64,000 bases of DNA from assembly GCA_009779755.1 (NCBI GenBank), contig WRDO01000009.1, positions 27,486 through 91,485 on the forward strand, given 5' to 3'. Both the position numbers and the translations under genes were made by a program. Below are positions 46,439 through 56,802 of the stretch, piece by piece; within the stretch, counting starts at the first letter, position 1; the number at the start of each line of letters is the position of its first letter. The DNA comes from Defluviitaleaceae bacterium (GTDB lineage: Bacteria; Bacillota; Clostridia; Lachnospirales; WQUN01). A model generated the notes under the pieces. That model was not told where the DNA came from. It saw only the letters and a list, made by a program, of their open reading frames with translations, and made no database searches.

Positions 46439-48811
46439 ATGGGTTCCATAAAAATCACGGAGCAGACTTCGACGCAACTCGCGTCGAAGCTAAATAAACG
46501 CGACATCGGAACGATGGTGGTCGGGGCGTCGGGTTTCTTCATCGGGCGGGCCGTTGTTTTCGGGTTTGTTAACCCGTTGGCGTTGCCCTTCCTTGCGGCG
46601 TTTATGGGGGCGGGTAAGGCTTTTTATTTGACGGCGCTGTTTATCGCATTCGGGATGGTGACACGTTTCGGTGATTTGTTTACGTTGCGGTATTTATTCG
46701 CGGTCGCGCTTATGTGCGGGTATTATTTCATCGCGCTCCGCGTGGCGGGGGGGCATAACAAAGGTTGGTTGAAACTGCCGTTCGTAGCGGTGGCGGCAAG
46801 CGGGGCGATGCTTGTTTCGGGCGTGGTATTTGCCGCGCTTTACGGGGTTACGCCTTTCTTGGTGATGATATCGGTACTGGAGGCCGTGCTTGCCGGAGGG
46901 CTGACCTTGGTCATCAAACGTGGGCACCACATATTGACGGGTAAGCGGCGGCGGATGCTTTCCGGCGAGGATATCATCGCGTTAACGATATTGTTGGCGG
47001 GCGTTGTGGCGGGCGCTTCGGAGGTTTATGTAGGTGCGATGCCCCTGCGGTTCTTTTTTTGCATTTATATATTATGCTTGGTGGCATATAAGGGCGGCGC
47101 GGGTTTTGCGGCGACGGCGGGTATGTTGCTGGGCGTTTTTTTATACTTGGCGGGCCATTGGGATATCGGTGCGGCGACGGCTCTTTCACTGGCGGGGATG
47201 AGCGGCGGCTTTGCCAAACGCTGGGGCAGGCCGGCTGTCATTGGGGGGATAGCGGCGGGCGGCGCGGTTGCGTTATTTTTGCTCGCGCGACCGCTGCTTG
47301 CGTATTCGCTGTTGTATTCCGTCATCGCGGGGGGTCTCGCGTTTATGCTAACGCCGCAAAATTTTTATTTTAATGTGGCGTCCGCCATCAGCCCCGTACT
47401 CGACAACGCCGACGATTACATGGATAAGATTAAAGAAGAAACCACGCGTCGGCTTAACGCCTTCGCGGGAGCGTTTGAAAAATTGGCCGATACCTTCAGC
47501 GGTTTATCAAAACCCAAACATACGTTAAACAAGCATGACATAACCCTCATGGTGGATGAATTAACCGCGAAGGCGTGCGGGACATGCGCAAAGCATAGCC
47601 GCTGTTGGGAGGAGAACCTTTACGCGACCCACCAGCATATCTTTTCCCTGTTGGGCGCGTGCGCGGAAAAGGGTACAGCGACTTCGGAAGATATGGACAA
47701 ATCCTTCCGCAAGCAATGCCACGCCCCCGACAAATGGCTGCGGGAACTTAACGCCATCTTCAGCCTGTATAAAAACAACCTGCGTTGGCATAACCGCATC
47801 GCCGAAAGCCGTGAACTGGTGAGCCAACAGCTCCACGGCGTGGCGGGTATCGTCAAGTGCCTGTCTGACGAAATCGATATTTCGCTTAAATTTCACGAGG
47901 GACTGGAAGAAGAAATGATTCTTGCCTTGCTTAAGAATAAGATCGACGTCAACAGCGTGATCGTATTGGAAAACAAGCAGGGTCGCTACCGCGTGTCGGT
48001 CAACCACCGCTCTTGCTTCAATAAAAATGCGTGCGCCAACGATATCCTGCCCGTGCTTAATGCCGTACTCAAACGCCGTATGCGCCCGGAAAACACGGAT
48101 ACCGTTTCCCGTACCGGCGTATGCGGCAGGCACGGCGATACCTGCACCGCGCGTTTTATCGAGGACCAGCGCCTGCGCGTTACCGTGGGGACGGCGCACC
48201 GCGCCAAATCAAACCGCGGTTCGGGTGACAGCTATTCCTATATGGAACTTAAGAACGGCTCGTGTTTGATGGCCCTTTCCGACGGTATGGGTTCCGGCGA
48301 ACGCGCCAAGCGCGAAAGCGAAGCCACCGTGGGGTTGTTGGAGGATTTTATCGAAAGCGGCTTCGACAAGGAACTGGCCGTACGGATGATCAACTCCGTA
48401 TTGGTGCTTAAATCAAGTGAGGAATCCTTCGCGACGCTGGATATCTGTTCCGTTGATCTGTACACCGGTCATGCGGAGTTTATCAAGATCGGTGCGGCGT
48501 CGACGTTTATTCTGCGCGGCGGCAAGGTGCGCGTCATCCGTTCGTCATCTCTCCCCATCGGTATGCTCAACGACGTGGACCTTGAGGTCACGCGGCACAC
48601 CTTATCGCATGATGATATCGTACTAATGGTGACTGACGGCATTACCCCCGACACCGAAAGGGAGGATTGGCTTACCGAAACGCTGAGCCGTTGCCGCTAC
48701 CGCAATCCGCAGGACATCGCGGATCATATCCTCGCCGAAGCGGAAAAGACCGCCGGAAAAAATAAGGACGACATGACCGTGCTCGCCGCGCGGGTGTGGG
48801 AGAAGGTGTGA
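46439..48811 (+). CDS. spoIIE: Stage II sporulation protein E (SpoIIE)
   Basis: About 790 residues. ATG 46439 is preceded by GGGGGG. The N-terminal ~330 residues have about ten membrane segments, followed by a cytoplasmic regulatory region with clustered cysteines (KACGTCAKHSRC). The C-terminal PP2C-type phosphatase has FIEDQRLRVTVGTAHRAK, LSDGMGSGERAKRESEATVG, FATLDICSVDLYTGHAEFIK, GAASTFILRGG, SSLPIGM and VLMVTDGITPD. SpoIIE dephosphorylates SpoIIAA to release sigma-F in the forespore and helps form the polar septum. It diverges from the giant-gene operon. Confidence 0.95.
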   Translation: MGSIKITEQTSTQLASKLNKRDIGTMVVGASGFFIGRAVVFGFVNPLALPFLAAFMGAGKAFYLTALFIAFGMVTRFGDLFTLRYLFAVALMCGYYFIALRVAGGHNKGWLKLPFVAVAASGAMLVSGVVFAALYGVTPFLVMISVLEAVLAGGLTLVIKRGHHILTGKRRRMLSGEDIIALTILLAGVVAGASEVYVGAMPLRFFFCIYILCLVAYKGGAGFAATAGMLLGVFLYLAGHWDIGAATALSLAGMSGGFAKRWGRPAVIGGIAAGGAVALFLLARPLLAYSLLYSVIAGGLAFMLTPQNFYFNVASAISPVLDNADDYMDKIKEETTRRLNAFAGAFEKLADTFSGLSKPKHTLNKHDITLMVDELTAKACGTCAKHSRCWEENLYATHQHIFSLLGACAEKGTATSEDMDKSFRKQCHAPDKWLRELNAIFSLYKNNLRWHNRIAESRELVSQQLHGVAGIVKCLSDEIDISLKFHEGLEEEMILALLKNKIDVNSVIVLENKQGRYRVSVNHRSCFNKNACANDILPVLNAVLKRRMRPENTDTVSRTGVCGRHGDTCTARFIEDQRLRVTVGTAHRAKSNRGSGDSYSYMELKNGSCLMALSDGMGSGERAKRESEATVGLLEDFIESGFDKELAVRMINSVLVLKSSEESFATLDICSVDLYTGHAEFIKIGAASTFILRGGKVRVIRSSSLPIGMLNDVDLEVTRHTLSHDDIVLMVTDGITPDTEREDWLTETLSRCRYRNPQDIADHILAEAEKTAGKNKDDMTVLAARVWEKV

Positions 48812-48877
48812 CATTTGTCCTATTGTGGTAAAATTCCCGCATGATAATATTTATGAAAAAGCATCGGAGGGATTTCC

Positions 48878-50125
48878 ATGAGCGCAAGCATCATACGCGA
48901 CCCGTCACTGGCGGCGGCGGGCAACAGGAAGATCGAATGGGTAAAGGAGTACATGCCCGTTCTTTCCCAGATCGAGGAGCGTTTTAAGAAGGAGCAGCCC
49001 TTTAAGGGGATGCGCATTTCCGTGTGCGTCCATTTGGAAGCGAAGACAGCGTACTTAGGCAAGGTCTTGGCTTCGGGCGGTGCAGACGTGGCCGTTACGG
49101 GTTCCAATTCGCTCAGCACCAAGGACGACGTTTGTGCGGGTTTGGCTTCCCAAGGCTACAAGGTATACGCATGGCACGGCGCCACCGAAGAGGAATACTG
49201 GGAGCACCTGCGTAAAACCCTCGAATTTAAACCCCATATCGTCATTGATGACGGCGGCGATTTTATGCAGCTCCTCCACGGCGAATACGCCGAATACGCG
49301 GAAAACCTTATCGGCGGCTGCGAAGAAACGACCACGGGTATTAACAGGCTTAAAGCCCGCGTACGCGAAGGCACGCTCAAAATCCCCATGATGGCCGTCA
49401 ACGACGCGGATTCCAAGCACCTCTTTGATAACGTTCACGGTACGGGCCAATCCGTGTGGGATTCGATTATGTATACAACCAACGTAATGCTCACGGGCCG
49501 CGATGTCGTCGTAGCCGGTTACGGCTTCTGCGGTAAGGGCGTGGCCATGCGGGCAAAGGGCTTGGGCGCGCGCGTAATCGTGACCGAAATCAACCCGTGG
49601 CGCGCGATGGAGGCCGTGATGGACGGCTTCACCGTAATGAAGATGGACGATGCTGCCCGCATAGGCGAATTTTTCGTGACGGTCACGGGTTGCAACGATG
49701 TGATCACCCGCCGCCACTTCGAAGTGATGAAGCATAACGCCTTCCTCGCCAACGCCGGTCATTTCGACGTGGAAGTCAATCTGGTGGAGCTCGGCAAAAT
49801 GGCTACCAAAAAAGAGGAACGCCGTCCCTTCATCGAGGGTTATTACCTGCCCGACGGACGCATCCTTAACGTTTTAGCCGAAGGCAAGCTCGTCAACATC
49901 GTAGCCGGCAACGGCCACCCCGCCGACATTATGGACATGTCCTTTGCCCTGCAAGCCATGGGCGCGGAATACCTCGCCAAAAACGGCAAGGGCCTTAAGC
50001 CCGACTTGTACCGGATTCCGGTCGAAGTGGACCGTGAAATTGCCCTCATGAAGTCCAAGGCGATGGGATTGGGGCTGGACGTACTCACCCCCGAACAGGA
50101 TAAATATTTTAACGGTTATTATTAA
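48878..50125 (+). CDS. ahcY: Adenosylhomocysteinase (SAH hydrolase)
   Basis: 415 residues. The NAD-binding motif is GYGFCGKGVAMRAKG, with substrate-site regions VHLEAKTAYLG, GSNSLSTKDD, DDGGDFMQLLH, GGCEETTTGINRL, NDADSKHLFDN and NAGHFDVEV. It reversibly splits S-adenosylhomocysteine to adenosine and homocysteine. The length and absence of the ~40-residue insert seen in many eukaryotic and proteobacterial forms match the shorter bacterial and archaeal type. CGGAGGG precedes ATG 48878. A terminator follows. Confidence 0.95.
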   Translation: MSASIIRDPSLAAAGNRKIEWVKEYMPVLSQIEERFKKEQPFKGMRISVCVHLEAKTAYLGKVLASGGADVAVTGSNSLSTKDDVCAGLASQGYKVYAWHGATEEEYWEHLRKTLEFKPHIVIDDGGDFMQLLHGEYAEYAENLIGGCEETTTGINRLKARVREGTLKIPMMAVNDADSKHLFDNVHGTGQSVWDSIMYTTNVMLTGRDVVVAGYGFCGKGVAMRAKGLGARVIVTEINPWRAMEAVMDGFTVMKMDDAARIGEFFVTVTGCNDVITRRHFEVMKHNAFLANAGHFDVEVNLVELGKMATKKEERRPFIEGYYLPDGRILNVLAEGKLVNIVAGNGHPADIMDMSFALQAMGAEYLAKNGKGLKPDLYRIPVEVDREIALMKSKAMGLGLDVLTPEQDKYFNGYY

Positions 50126-50145
50126 TCGCTTGGTACGATAGTTTC

Positions 50146-50186
50146 AAAAAAGCCTGCCGGATGCGCCATATCCGTCAGGCTTTTTG
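50146..50186 (+). terminator. Intrinsic terminator after ahcY
   Basis: AGCCTGCCGGAT pairs with ATCCGTCAGGCT (one mismatch) around a 7-nt loop, with an A-run before and TTTTT after. It could work on both strands. Confidence 0.8.
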
Positions 50187-50214
50187 CTTACCGTGGTTTT
50201 TAACCCCCATTTCC

Positions 50215-50243
50215 TTGACTTCCAAACCATTCGCTGATACAAT
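50215..50243 (+). promoter_or_regulatory. Sigma-A promoter of the str operon
   Basis: TTGACT (50215-50220), 17-bp spacer, TACAAT (50238-50243), 55 bp before the rpsL start. Confidence 0.7.
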
Positions 50244-50298
50244 CCCGTTCGTTTTCCTATCCGGAAAATAATATATTTAAAAAGGAGGTGAAATAACG

Positions 50299-50715
50299 AT
50301 GCTGACATTCAACCAACTGGTTAAGCAAGGGCGCAAGACGAATAAGAAGAAGTCGAAATCCCCCGTGTTGCAAAAGGGCCTTAACTCCCTAAAGGACAGG
50401 GAGCTCGACCAATCCGCCCCCCAAAAGCGCGGCGTGTGCACGTATGTGCGTACCAAAACCCCGAAGAAGCCGAACTCCGCCCTGCGCAAGATCGCCCGCG
50501 TACGCCTTTCCAACAAAATGGAGGCCACCTGCTACATCCCCGGCGAGGGGCATAACCTGCAGGAGCACAGTGTGGTCTTGATACGCGGAGGCCGCGTAAG
50601 GGATCTCCCCGGTGTGCGCTACCACATCATCCGCGGTACGCTCGACACCGCAGGCGTGGCCAAGCGCGGTCAAGCCCGCTCGAAGTATGGCGCGAAGCGT
50701 CCGAAGAAGGCGTAG
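50299..50715 (+). CDS. rpsL: 30S ribosomal protein S12
   Basis: 138 residues, long Firmicutes form with the extra N-terminal block [20 protein letters not shown]. The conserved core [20 protein letters not shown] and [20 protein letters not shown] is intact. The lysines and arginines where streptomycin-resistance mutations arise ([11 protein letters not shown] and the RVRDLPG loop) are wild type. S12 monitors decoding in the A site. AAAGGAGG precedes ATG 50299. First gene of the str operon. Confidence 0.97.
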   Translation: MLTFNQLVKQGRKTNKKKSKSPVLQKGLNSLKDRELDQSAPQKRGVCTYVRTKTPKKPNSALRKIARVRLSNKMEATCYIPGEGHNLQEHSVVLIRGGRVRDLPGVRYHIIRGTLDTAGVAKRGQARSKYGAKRPKKA

Positions 50716-50885
50716 TAAAAGCGGGAACCGTTTTTGCCTGTAATTTCCTTTCATAAAATTATTATCAACCCCCGCCCCATTGGGTGCGAGGTTGCGAGAA
50801 GAGATACAGGCGCGATACGTTATGGGTATTTATACCCAGCACGAGTACCGATGAATTAATCATCTTTGTTAAGGAGGGAAGCCTC

Positions 50886-51356
50886 GTGCCAAGGAAAGGT
50901 CACGTAGCAAAACGTTCTGTCTTACCCGACCCGTTGTTCGGCTCAAAGGTAGTCACCAAGCTGATCAACGGCATTATGCTCGACGGTAAGAAGGGCGTTG
51001 CCCAAACGATTGTGTACAACGCATTCGAGAAGGCGGCAGCCAAAAAGGGTGCCCCCGCCATCGAAATCTTCGAAGAGGCGTTGAACAACGTAATGCCGGT
51101 ACTGGAGGTTAAGGCACGCCGCGTAGGCGGTGCCACCTACCAAGTACCCATAGAAGTACGGCCCGAACGCCGCCAAGCCCTGGGCTTGCGTTGGCTCGTC
51201 TTCTTTTCGCGCAAACGCAGCGAAAAGAACATGACCGACCGCTTAGCCAACGAGCTGTTGGACGCGTCCAACAACACCGGCGGGGCAGTTAAGCGTAAGG
51301 AAGAAATGCATAGGATGGCGGATGCGAACAAGGCGTTCGCGCATTATAAATGGTAG
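50886..51356 (+). CDS. rpsG: 30S ribosomal protein S7
   Basis: 156 residues starting at GTG 50886 with AAGGAGG upstream ([20 protein letters not shown]). S7 signatures [38 protein letters not shown] and [24 protein letters not shown] tail are present. The frame extends upstream to 50784 but those residues are not S7. It initiates 16S rRNA 3'-domain assembly. The 170-bp gap after rpsL shows no gene. Confidence 0.96.
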   Translation: MPRKGHVAKRSVLPDPLFGSKVVTKLINGIMLDGKKGVAQTIVYNAFEKAAAKKGAPAIEIFEEALNNVMPVLEVKARRVGGATYQVPIEVRPERRQALGLRWLVFFSRKRSEKNMTDRLANELLDASNNTGGAVKRKEEMHRMADANKAFAHYKW

Positions 51357-51374
51357 GAAAGAAGGCGTAACAAA

Positions 51375-53453
51375 GTGAGAACTTTCCCTTTGGAAAGGAC
51401 ACGTAACATCGGCATCATGGCGCATATCGACGCGGGTAAGACCACCCTCACCGAGCGCATCCTTTATTATACGGGCCGCAACTACAAGCTGGGCGAAACC
51501 CACGAAGGTACGGCCACGATGGACTGGATGGAGCAGGAGCAGGAGCGGGGCATCACGATTACCTCCGCGGCGACGACCACGCAATGGGAAGAACATCGCA
51601 TCAACATCATCGACACCCCCGGCCATGTGGACTTTACCGTGGAAGTGGAACGCAGCCTGCGTGTGCTGGACGGCGCGGTTGGTGTGTTCTGCGCCAAGGG
51701 TGGCGTGGAGCCGCAGTCGGAAACCGTTTGGCGTCAAGCGGACAAGTACGGCGTACCCCGATTGGCTTATGTGAACAAGATGGACATTATGGGCGCGGAT
51801 TTCCTCAACGTCGTGGGGATGATCAAGGATCGCTTGGGTGCGAACGCCGTGCCCGTGCAATTGCCCATCGGTGCGGAAAGCACGTTCAAAGGCATGGTGG
51901 ATTTATTCGATATGAAGGCGTATTTTTATCCCGATAAGTTGGACGAAGAAGTACGAATCGGGGAAATACCCGCCGACATGCAGGCTGCCTGCGAGGAATT
52001 CCGCGCTAAAATGGTTGAATCCATCGCCGAAACCGACGATGACCTGATGGAAGCCTATCTCAACGGTGACGAACCCGATAAAAAAACGCTCAAGACCGCA
52101 CTCCGCAAAGCCTGTATCGCTACGTCGATCACCCCCGTTTTTTGCGGTTCGGCGTACAAGAACAAAGGTGTGCAGCGTTTGCTGGACGGCGTGGTGGATT
52201 ACCTCCCCGCTCCGACCGACGTCGCCGACATCAAAGGCATCGACCCCAATACGGATAAGGAAGTGGAACGTAAATCCTCCGATACCGAGCCGTTTTCGGC
52301 TTTGGCGTTTAAGATTATGAATGACGAACACGTAGGCAAGCTGGCGTTCTTCCGGGTTTATTCGGGGTCGCTTTCCGCGGGTTCGTATATCCACAACTCC
52401 ACGAAGGATAAAAAGGAACGCATGGGCCGCATCCTGCAAATGCACGCCAATCACCGCGAGGACGTTCAGAAGGTATTCGCGGGTGACATCGCCGCCGTCG
52501 TGGGTCTGAAGTTTACGACCACGGGCGACACCCTGTGCGACGAAAAACACGAAGTCATCCTCGAGTCCATGAACTTCCCCGAGCCGGTCATTTCCGTAGC
52601 TATCGAGCCGAAAACCAAGGCCGGTCGCGACCGCATGGGCATCGCCCTCAGCAAGCTCTCGGAGGAAGACCCGACATTCAAAACCCACACCGACCCTGAC
52701 TCGGGGCAAACGATTATCTCCGGTATGGGAGAGCTGCACTTGGAGATTATCGTGGATCGCCTCTTGCGTGAATTCCGCGTGGAAGCGAACGTTGGTAAAC
52801 CGCAAGTGGCATACCGCGAAGCGTTCCGTAAACCCGCCGACGTGGAAGGCCGTTATATCCGTCAATCCGGCGGACGCGGCCAATACGGGCACGTTAAGGT
52901 GCTCTTTGAGCCGATGGGCGAAAACGATAACGACAAGCCCTTCGAATTCGTAGACAAAGTGGTGGGCGGCGTAGTGCCGCGCGAATATATCCCCGCCGTC
53001 GAGCAGGGTATAAAAGAAGCGATGACTTCCGGCGTTATCGCGGGTTATCCGGTGCTTGGCGTACGCGCCACGCTCTACGAAGGCAGCTACCACGACGTGG
53101 ACTCTTCGGAGCTTGCGTTTAAGATCGCGGGCTCCATGGCCTTCAAGGAAGCGATGCGCAAGTCCGACCCCGCGCTGCTGGAACCCATCATGAAAGTCGA
53201 TGTGACCGTGCCCGACGAATATATGGGCGACGTAATCGGCGACATCAACAAACGACGCGGTAAGATCGACAGCTTCGAAGAACAAAACAATGCCAAGATC
53301 ATCCACAGCTATGTGCCGTTGGCCGAAATGTTCGGTTACGCGACCGACCTTCGTTCCAAGACGCAAGGGCGCGGCATCTACTCCATGGAGGTACACCATT
53401 ACGAGCCCGTACCCAAAAGCGTGCAGGAACAAGCGACCGGCCGCAGGGAATAG
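51375..53453 (+). CDS. fusA: Elongation factor G
   Basis: 692 residues starting at GTG 51375. G-domain motifs are [35 protein letters not shown] and NKMDIMG, followed by EF-G domains II-V (RESIR-type regions [11 protein letters not shown] and [14 protein letters not shown]). It catalyses ribosome translocation with GTP. It lies 18 bp after rpsG in the str operon. Some bacteria have paralogues; this one sits in the canonical place. Confidence 0.97.
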   Translation: MRTFPLERTRNIGIMAHIDAGKTTLTERILYYTGRNYKLGETHEGTATMDWMEQEQERGITITSAATTTQWEEHRINIIDTPGHVDFTVEVERSLRVLDGAVGVFCAKGGVEPQSETVWRQADKYGVPRLAYVNKMDIMGADFLNVVGMIKDRLGANAVPVQLPIGAESTFKGMVDLFDMKAYFYPDKLDEEVRIGEIPADMQAACEEFRAKMVESIAETDDDLMEAYLNGDEPDKKTLKTALRKACIATSITPVFCGSAYKNKGVQRLLDGVVDYLPAPTDVADIKGIDPNTDKEVERKSSDTEPFSALAFKIMNDEHVGKLAFFRVYSGSLSAGSYIHNSTKDKKERMGRILQMHANHREDVQKVFAGDIAAVVGLKFTTTGDTLCDEKHEVILESMNFPEPVISVAIEPKTKAGRDRMGIALSKLSEEDPTFKTHTDPDSGQTIISGMGELHLEIIVDRLLREFRVEANVGKPQVAYREAFRKPADVEGRYIRQSGGRGQYGHVKVLFEPMGENDNDKPFEFVDKVVGGVVPREYIPAVEQGIKEAMTSGVIAGYPVLGVRATLYEGSYHDVDSSELAFKIAGSMAFKEAMRKSDPALLEPIMKVDVTVPDEYMGDVIGDINKRRGKIDSFEEQNNAKIIHSYVPLAEMFGYATDLRSKTQGRGIYSMEVHHYEPVPKSVQEQATGRRE

Positions 53454-53467
53454 TTGGGTAATAAGGC

Positions 53468-53495
53468 TTGCAATGCTTGGCAATACTTGTATAAT
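53468..53495 (+). promoter_or_regulatory. Internal sigma-A promoter for tuf
   Basis: TTGCAA (53468-53473), 16-bp spacer, TATAAT (53490-53495), in the 78-bp gap between fusA and tuf. It can raise EF-Tu output above the rest of the operon. Confidence 0.65.
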
Positions 53496-53531
53496 ACGTT
53501 GGACATGTAAAATTGATTGGAGGTAATCCCC

Positions 53532-54725
53532 ATGGGAAAAGCAAAGTTTGAGAGGAACAAGCCCCACGTTAACATCGGTACCATCGGCCATATCGACCAT
53601 GGTAAGACCACGTTAACCGCAGCAATCACCAAAACGCTCTATGAGCGTTACAAGCTGGGGGCTGCCGTTGCTTTCGATAAGATCGACAAAGCACCCGAAG
53701 AAAAGGCACGCGGAATCACCATCTCCACCACCCACGTCGAGTACGAAACTCCCAACAGGCACTATGCCCACGTTGACTGCCCCGGCCATGCCGACTACGT
53801 AAAGAACATGATCACGGGTGCCGCCCAAATGGACGGCGCAATCCTCGTGGTAGCGGCTACCGACGGCGTAATGAGCCAAACGCGCGAGCATATCCTGCTG
53901 GCCCGTCAGGTAAACGTACCCAAAATCGTCGTGTTCATGAATAAGTGCGACATGGTAGAGGACGAAGAACTCCTCGACCTGGTTGACATGGAAATCCGTG
54001 AACTCCTCGACAAGTACGAATTCCCCGGCGACGACACGCCCATCATTCGCGGCTCCGCGCTTCAATCCCTCAACGACCCCTCAGGCCCTTGGGGCGACAA
54101 GATCATCGAACTCTTCGAAGCGGTGGACACTTTCATCACCACCCCCGAACGCGACCAAGACAGGCCCTTCCTTATGCCCGTTGAAGACGTATTCACCATC
54201 ACCGGCCGCGGCACCGTAGTAACCGGCCGTGTGGAACGCGGTACGCTTAACCTCAACGACAAAGTGGAAATCGTCGGCTTTACCGATGAAAAACGCGAAG
54301 TCGTCGTAACCGGCATCGAAATGTTTAAGAAGGACCTCGGCACCGCCATGGCGGGCGACAACGCGGGCCTCCTGCTCCGCGGCGTGCAACGCACCGACAT
54401 CGAACGCGGCCAAGTGCTGTGCAAGCCCGGCTCGGTAGCCGCGCACACCAAGTTTACCGCCCAAGTATACGTCCTTTCCAAGGACGAAGGCGGCCGCCAC
54501 AAGGCGTTCTTCTCCAACTACCGTCCCCAGTTCTACTTCCGCACCACCGACGTTACCGGCGTAATCCAACTGCCCGACGGCGTTGAAATGTGTATGCCCG
54601 GCGACCATATCGAAATGACCGTCGAGCTCATCTCCCCCATCGCCATGGAAGAAGGCTCCCGCTTCGCCATCCGCGAAGGCGGCAGAACCGTAGGCGCGGG
54701 TTCGGTTGTTAAGATTTTGAAGTAA
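53532..54725 (+). CDS. tuf: Elongation factor Tu
   Basis: 397 residues from ATG 53532 (GGAGG upstream; the ATG at 53517 is too early). Motifs [40 protein letters not shown] and the domain II-III sequence are complete. It delivers aminoacyl-tRNA to the ribosome. C-biased codons suggest strong expression. Last gene of the str operon, followed by a terminator. Confidence 0.98.
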   Translation: MGKAKFERNKPHVNIGTIGHIDHGKTTLTAAITKTLYERYKLGAAVAFDKIDKAPEEKARGITISTTHVEYETPNRHYAHVDCPGHADYVKNMITGAAQMDGAILVVAATDGVMSQTREHILLARQVNVPKIVVFMNKCDMVEDEELLDLVDMEIRELLDKYEFPGDDTPIIRGSALQSLNDPSGPWGDKIIELFEAVDTFITTPERDQDRPFLMPVEDVFTITGRGTVVTGRVERGTLNLNDKVEIVGFTDEKREVVVTGIEMFKKDLGTAMAGDNAGLLLRGVQRTDIERGQVLCKPGSVAAHTKFTAQVYVLSKDEGGRHKAFFSNYRPQFYFRTTDVTGVIQLPDGVEMCMPGDHIEMTVELISPIAMEEGSRFAIREGGRTVGAGSVVKILK

Positions 54726-54746
54726 TCAGCGAATCAAGGTATAAAC

Positions 54747-54779
54747 AAAAAAGCAGTCTCACATGGGGCTGCTTTTTTT
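54747..54779 (+). terminator. Intrinsic terminator after tuf
   Basis: AGCAGTCTC (54752-54760) pairs with GGGGCTGCT (54765-54773), flanked by an A-run and TTTTTTT. Confidence 0.85.
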
Positions 54780-54826
54780 GTGGTATAATCAAGGGACTGT
54801 AATTTGCTTAAAAAGTGAGGTGCGCG

Positions 54827-55051
54827 ATGAGTACGCGGGAATATATAAGGACGCAGGTCGACTTACTGCCGGATAATATTTTGGAAAAGGTACAGGATTT
54901 TATCGGATACCAAAAATTCATATTAGGGATTTATGATACCGATACCGACTATTTATCTTCGATACCGGGAATGGTTGAATCAATCAAAGCTGCCGCCGCC
55001 GAACCGCTTGATGATTGTGTACCCGTTACGGAGTTGTGGTCGGATGTATAA
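54827..55051 (+). CDS. Putative antitoxin of a YoeB-type module
   Basis: 74 residues from ATG 54827 (GAGG 6 nt upstream). A short acidic protein with helical N-terminus (YIRTQVDLLPDNILEKVQDF) and an acidic C-terminal toxin-binding-like tail (EPLDDCVPVTELWSDV). Its stop overlaps the toxin start by 8 nt, the classic antitoxin-toxin order. Family is inferred from context and shape; a Phd/RelB- or DUF2281-type antitoxin is likely. A TATAAT at 54783-54788 lies after the tuf terminator but lacks a clear -35. Confidence 0.6.
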   Translation: MSTREYIRTQVDLLPDNILEKVQDFIGYQKFILGIYDTDTDYLSSIPGMVESIKAAAAEPLDDCVPVTELWSDV

Positions 55052-55339
55052 GGTCGTATCGTCAAATCAAGCTGTTAAGGATTTTGAACGTATAAACAGA
55101 GCGGGGCTTTCCGAAAAAGCAAAAATTGTTACCCGTGTTGTACGTGTAAACCCATACCAAAATCCACCGCCATACGAAAAACTGACGGGGGATTTAAGCG
55201 GATATTATTCCCGGCGAATAAATAGGCAGCACCGTTTTGTTTACGATGTTCTACCCAATACCGAAAATTAAAGGATGAAAACGGTGTTTTATATCAAGGA
55301 ATTATAAAAATCCTTCGCATGTGGACACATTACGAATAA
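55044..55339 (+). pseudogene. Frameshifted YoeB/Txe-family mRNA interferase toxin
   Basis: The first 75 codons match YoeB/Txe toxins (MYKVVSSNQAVKDFERINRA, NPYQNPPPYEKLTGDLSGYY, SRRINRQHRFVYDV) but stop at TAA 55269-55271. The missing C-terminus continues in another frame to TAA 55337-55339 (DENGVLYQGIIKILRMWTHY, then E). One missing base in the A/T-rich run around 55262-55272 would restore a full toxin. The C-terminal H-Y pair, part of the YoeB active site, is lost, so the encoded protein should be inactive unless the frameshift is a sequencing error or programmed. Confidence 0.75.
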
Positions 55340-55433
55340 ATTTGATGGCCGGGTTACGGGATCGGGGGTTAACAGGGAGTTATCATATTTATAATAATTA
55401 ACCGTACCAAAAATCGGTTTAACCCCCCCCCCG

Positions 55434-56660
55434 CTATATTAAATTACACGGTATAAAACAATCCTTCCCGTCAATCGGCATCACTTCCTCGCACATACAA
55501 ATAATACCGCCGCAACCGCGTTCTGCCGCAACTTTATCCAGCAGCGAAAATTTCTTTACTTCACGTCGGTCGGGATTGGCCGATTTTTTAATTTCCAAGG
55601 GATGGATCGTATTGCCCTGCTCAACGAAGATATTAACCTCCTTCGCGTTGGAATCCCGATAGTAGGTCATGTTTGCCTTTTGGGGCGCGTAAGTGTAGTG
55701 CTTCATCAACTCCGATATAACGTGGTTTTCGAAGAATCGCCCGCTTACGGCCCCGTTCATCAAGGTTTCCCGCGTTGGCCACATGGAAAGGTGAGCGGCC
55801 AATCCTGTATCGTAAAAATACAGCTTCGGCGTTTTCGTCAAGCGTTTTAACGCGTTGTTGGCATAAGGGCGCAATAGGAAAACAATACCCAACCCTTCCA
55901 GCAACCGCAGCCACTCCTTAGCCGTGGGTTGTGAAATTTCGGCTGTGTCGGCCAGCGTTTTGCAATTAACCTGTTCGGCAACCAAAGCGGCGCAAGCCGT
56001 TAGGAATTTACCGAAGCGCAATGTATCGGTCACGCCGCCCAAGTCGGTTACGTCACGCATCAAATACGTGTTGACGTAAGCGGAAAAATATTCTTCCCGT
56101 TGCTCCGCGTCGGCTCGCAGGACTTGCGGCATACCGCCGCGCCAAATATGGTCGAAAACATGAATGACGTCGTTTTTATTAACCTGCTTTTGCCGTGCCT
56201 GCAGGCAAGCCAACGAAAAATCCAATGGATTATCAAAGGTAACGCCATCTTTTTCAGCTATCGACAGGCTGTGCAGTTCCAATATCCCAATCCGCCCCGC
56301 CAGCGTTTCCCGTACGTTCTTCATCATGGAGAATTGCTGTGACCCGGTCAGCCAAAATTGGCCGGGTTCTTCGCTTTCCTCACAAAGAACCTTTATTTGC
56401 CCGAACAATTCGGGTGCATATTGCACTTCGTCGATGATAACCGGCGGCTTAAATGTTTGGAAGAACAGCACAGGATCCGTTTTTGCCAAATCGCGGGCCA
56501 TAATGTTATCAAGCGTGACGTAGGTTCGGTTCTGTCCTTCCGCCAAGCGGCGGAGCATGGTGGTTTTGCCTACCTGCCGCGCTCCCGTGACCAAGATAAC
56601 CTTGAAGAACGTATTCATATGAAGGAACTTGCGCTCCAGTTTCCTGCGGATATATTGCAT
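55434..56660 (-). CDS. AAA_14/DUF4143 ATPase
   Basis: 408 residues. Walker A is VTGARQVGKTTMLRR, Walker B is PPVIIDEVQYAPEL, sensor region WLTGSQQFSMM, and the C-terminal DUF4143 half has FYDTGLAAHLSMWPTRETL, GRFFENHVISELMKHY and YYRDSNAKEVNIFVEQGNTIHPLEIKKSANP. The last piece looks like a degenerate restriction-endonuclease-like fold. Such proteins are abundant in anaerobes, often in mobile or repeated copies, and their function is unknown. A 13-bp perfect palindrome overlaps its promoter, suggesting autoregulation. Confidence 0.85.
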   Translation of the reverse strand: MQYIRRKLERKFLHMNTFFKVILVTGARQVGKTTMLRRLAEGQNRTYVTLDNIMARDLAKTDPVLFFQTFKPPVIIDEVQYAPELFGQIKVLCEESEEPGQFWLTGSQQFSMMKNVRETLAGRIGILELHSLSIAEKDGVTFDNPLDFSLACLQARQKQVNKNDVIHVFDHIWRGGMPQVLRADAEQREEYFSAYVNTYLMRDVTDLGGVTDTLRFGKFLTACAALVAEQVNCKTLADTAEISQPTAKEWLRLLEGLGIVFLLRPYANNALKRLTKTPKLYFYDTGLAAHLSMWPTRETLMNGAVSGRFFENHVISELMKHYTYAPQKANMTYYRDSNAKEVNIFVEQGNTIHPLEIKKSANPDRREVKKFSLLDKVAAERGCGGIICMCEEVMPIDGKDCFIPCNLI

Positions 56661-56680
56661 GATATTCTCCCAATAAAACA

Positions 56681-56712
56681 GGATATAATAAAGTGTGTTT
56701 TATTATATCCTA
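56681..56712. promoter_or_regulatory. Perfect palindromic operator at the DUF4143 ATPase promoter
   Basis: AGGATATAATAAA (56681-56693) and TTTATTATATCCT (56700-56712) are exact inverted copies around GTGTGT. On the minus strand the second copy contains the -10 hexamer and the first covers the expected transcript start. Confidence 0.7.
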
Positions 56713-56730
56713 ACATTATTGATTGTCAAA
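56703..56730 (-). promoter_or_regulatory. Consensus sigma-A promoter of the DUF4143 ATPase gene
   Basis: Minus strand TTGACA (56730-56725), 16-bp spacer, TATAAT (56708-56703): perfect hexamers. Expected start near 56696, 36 bp before the gene. Confidence 0.75.
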
Positions 56731-56802
56731 TGATACGTATCCGTTTACCGTAATTTTTTACGTGATAAGTACATCCAATAGGTCTTAAATCAATCATTCT
56801 TT

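Noticed and set aside
51903..53600. Long open frame (565 residues) opposite fusA
   Set aside because: Shadow of the highly conserved EF-G gene; no ribosome binding site or known domain, and biased third codon positions explain it.
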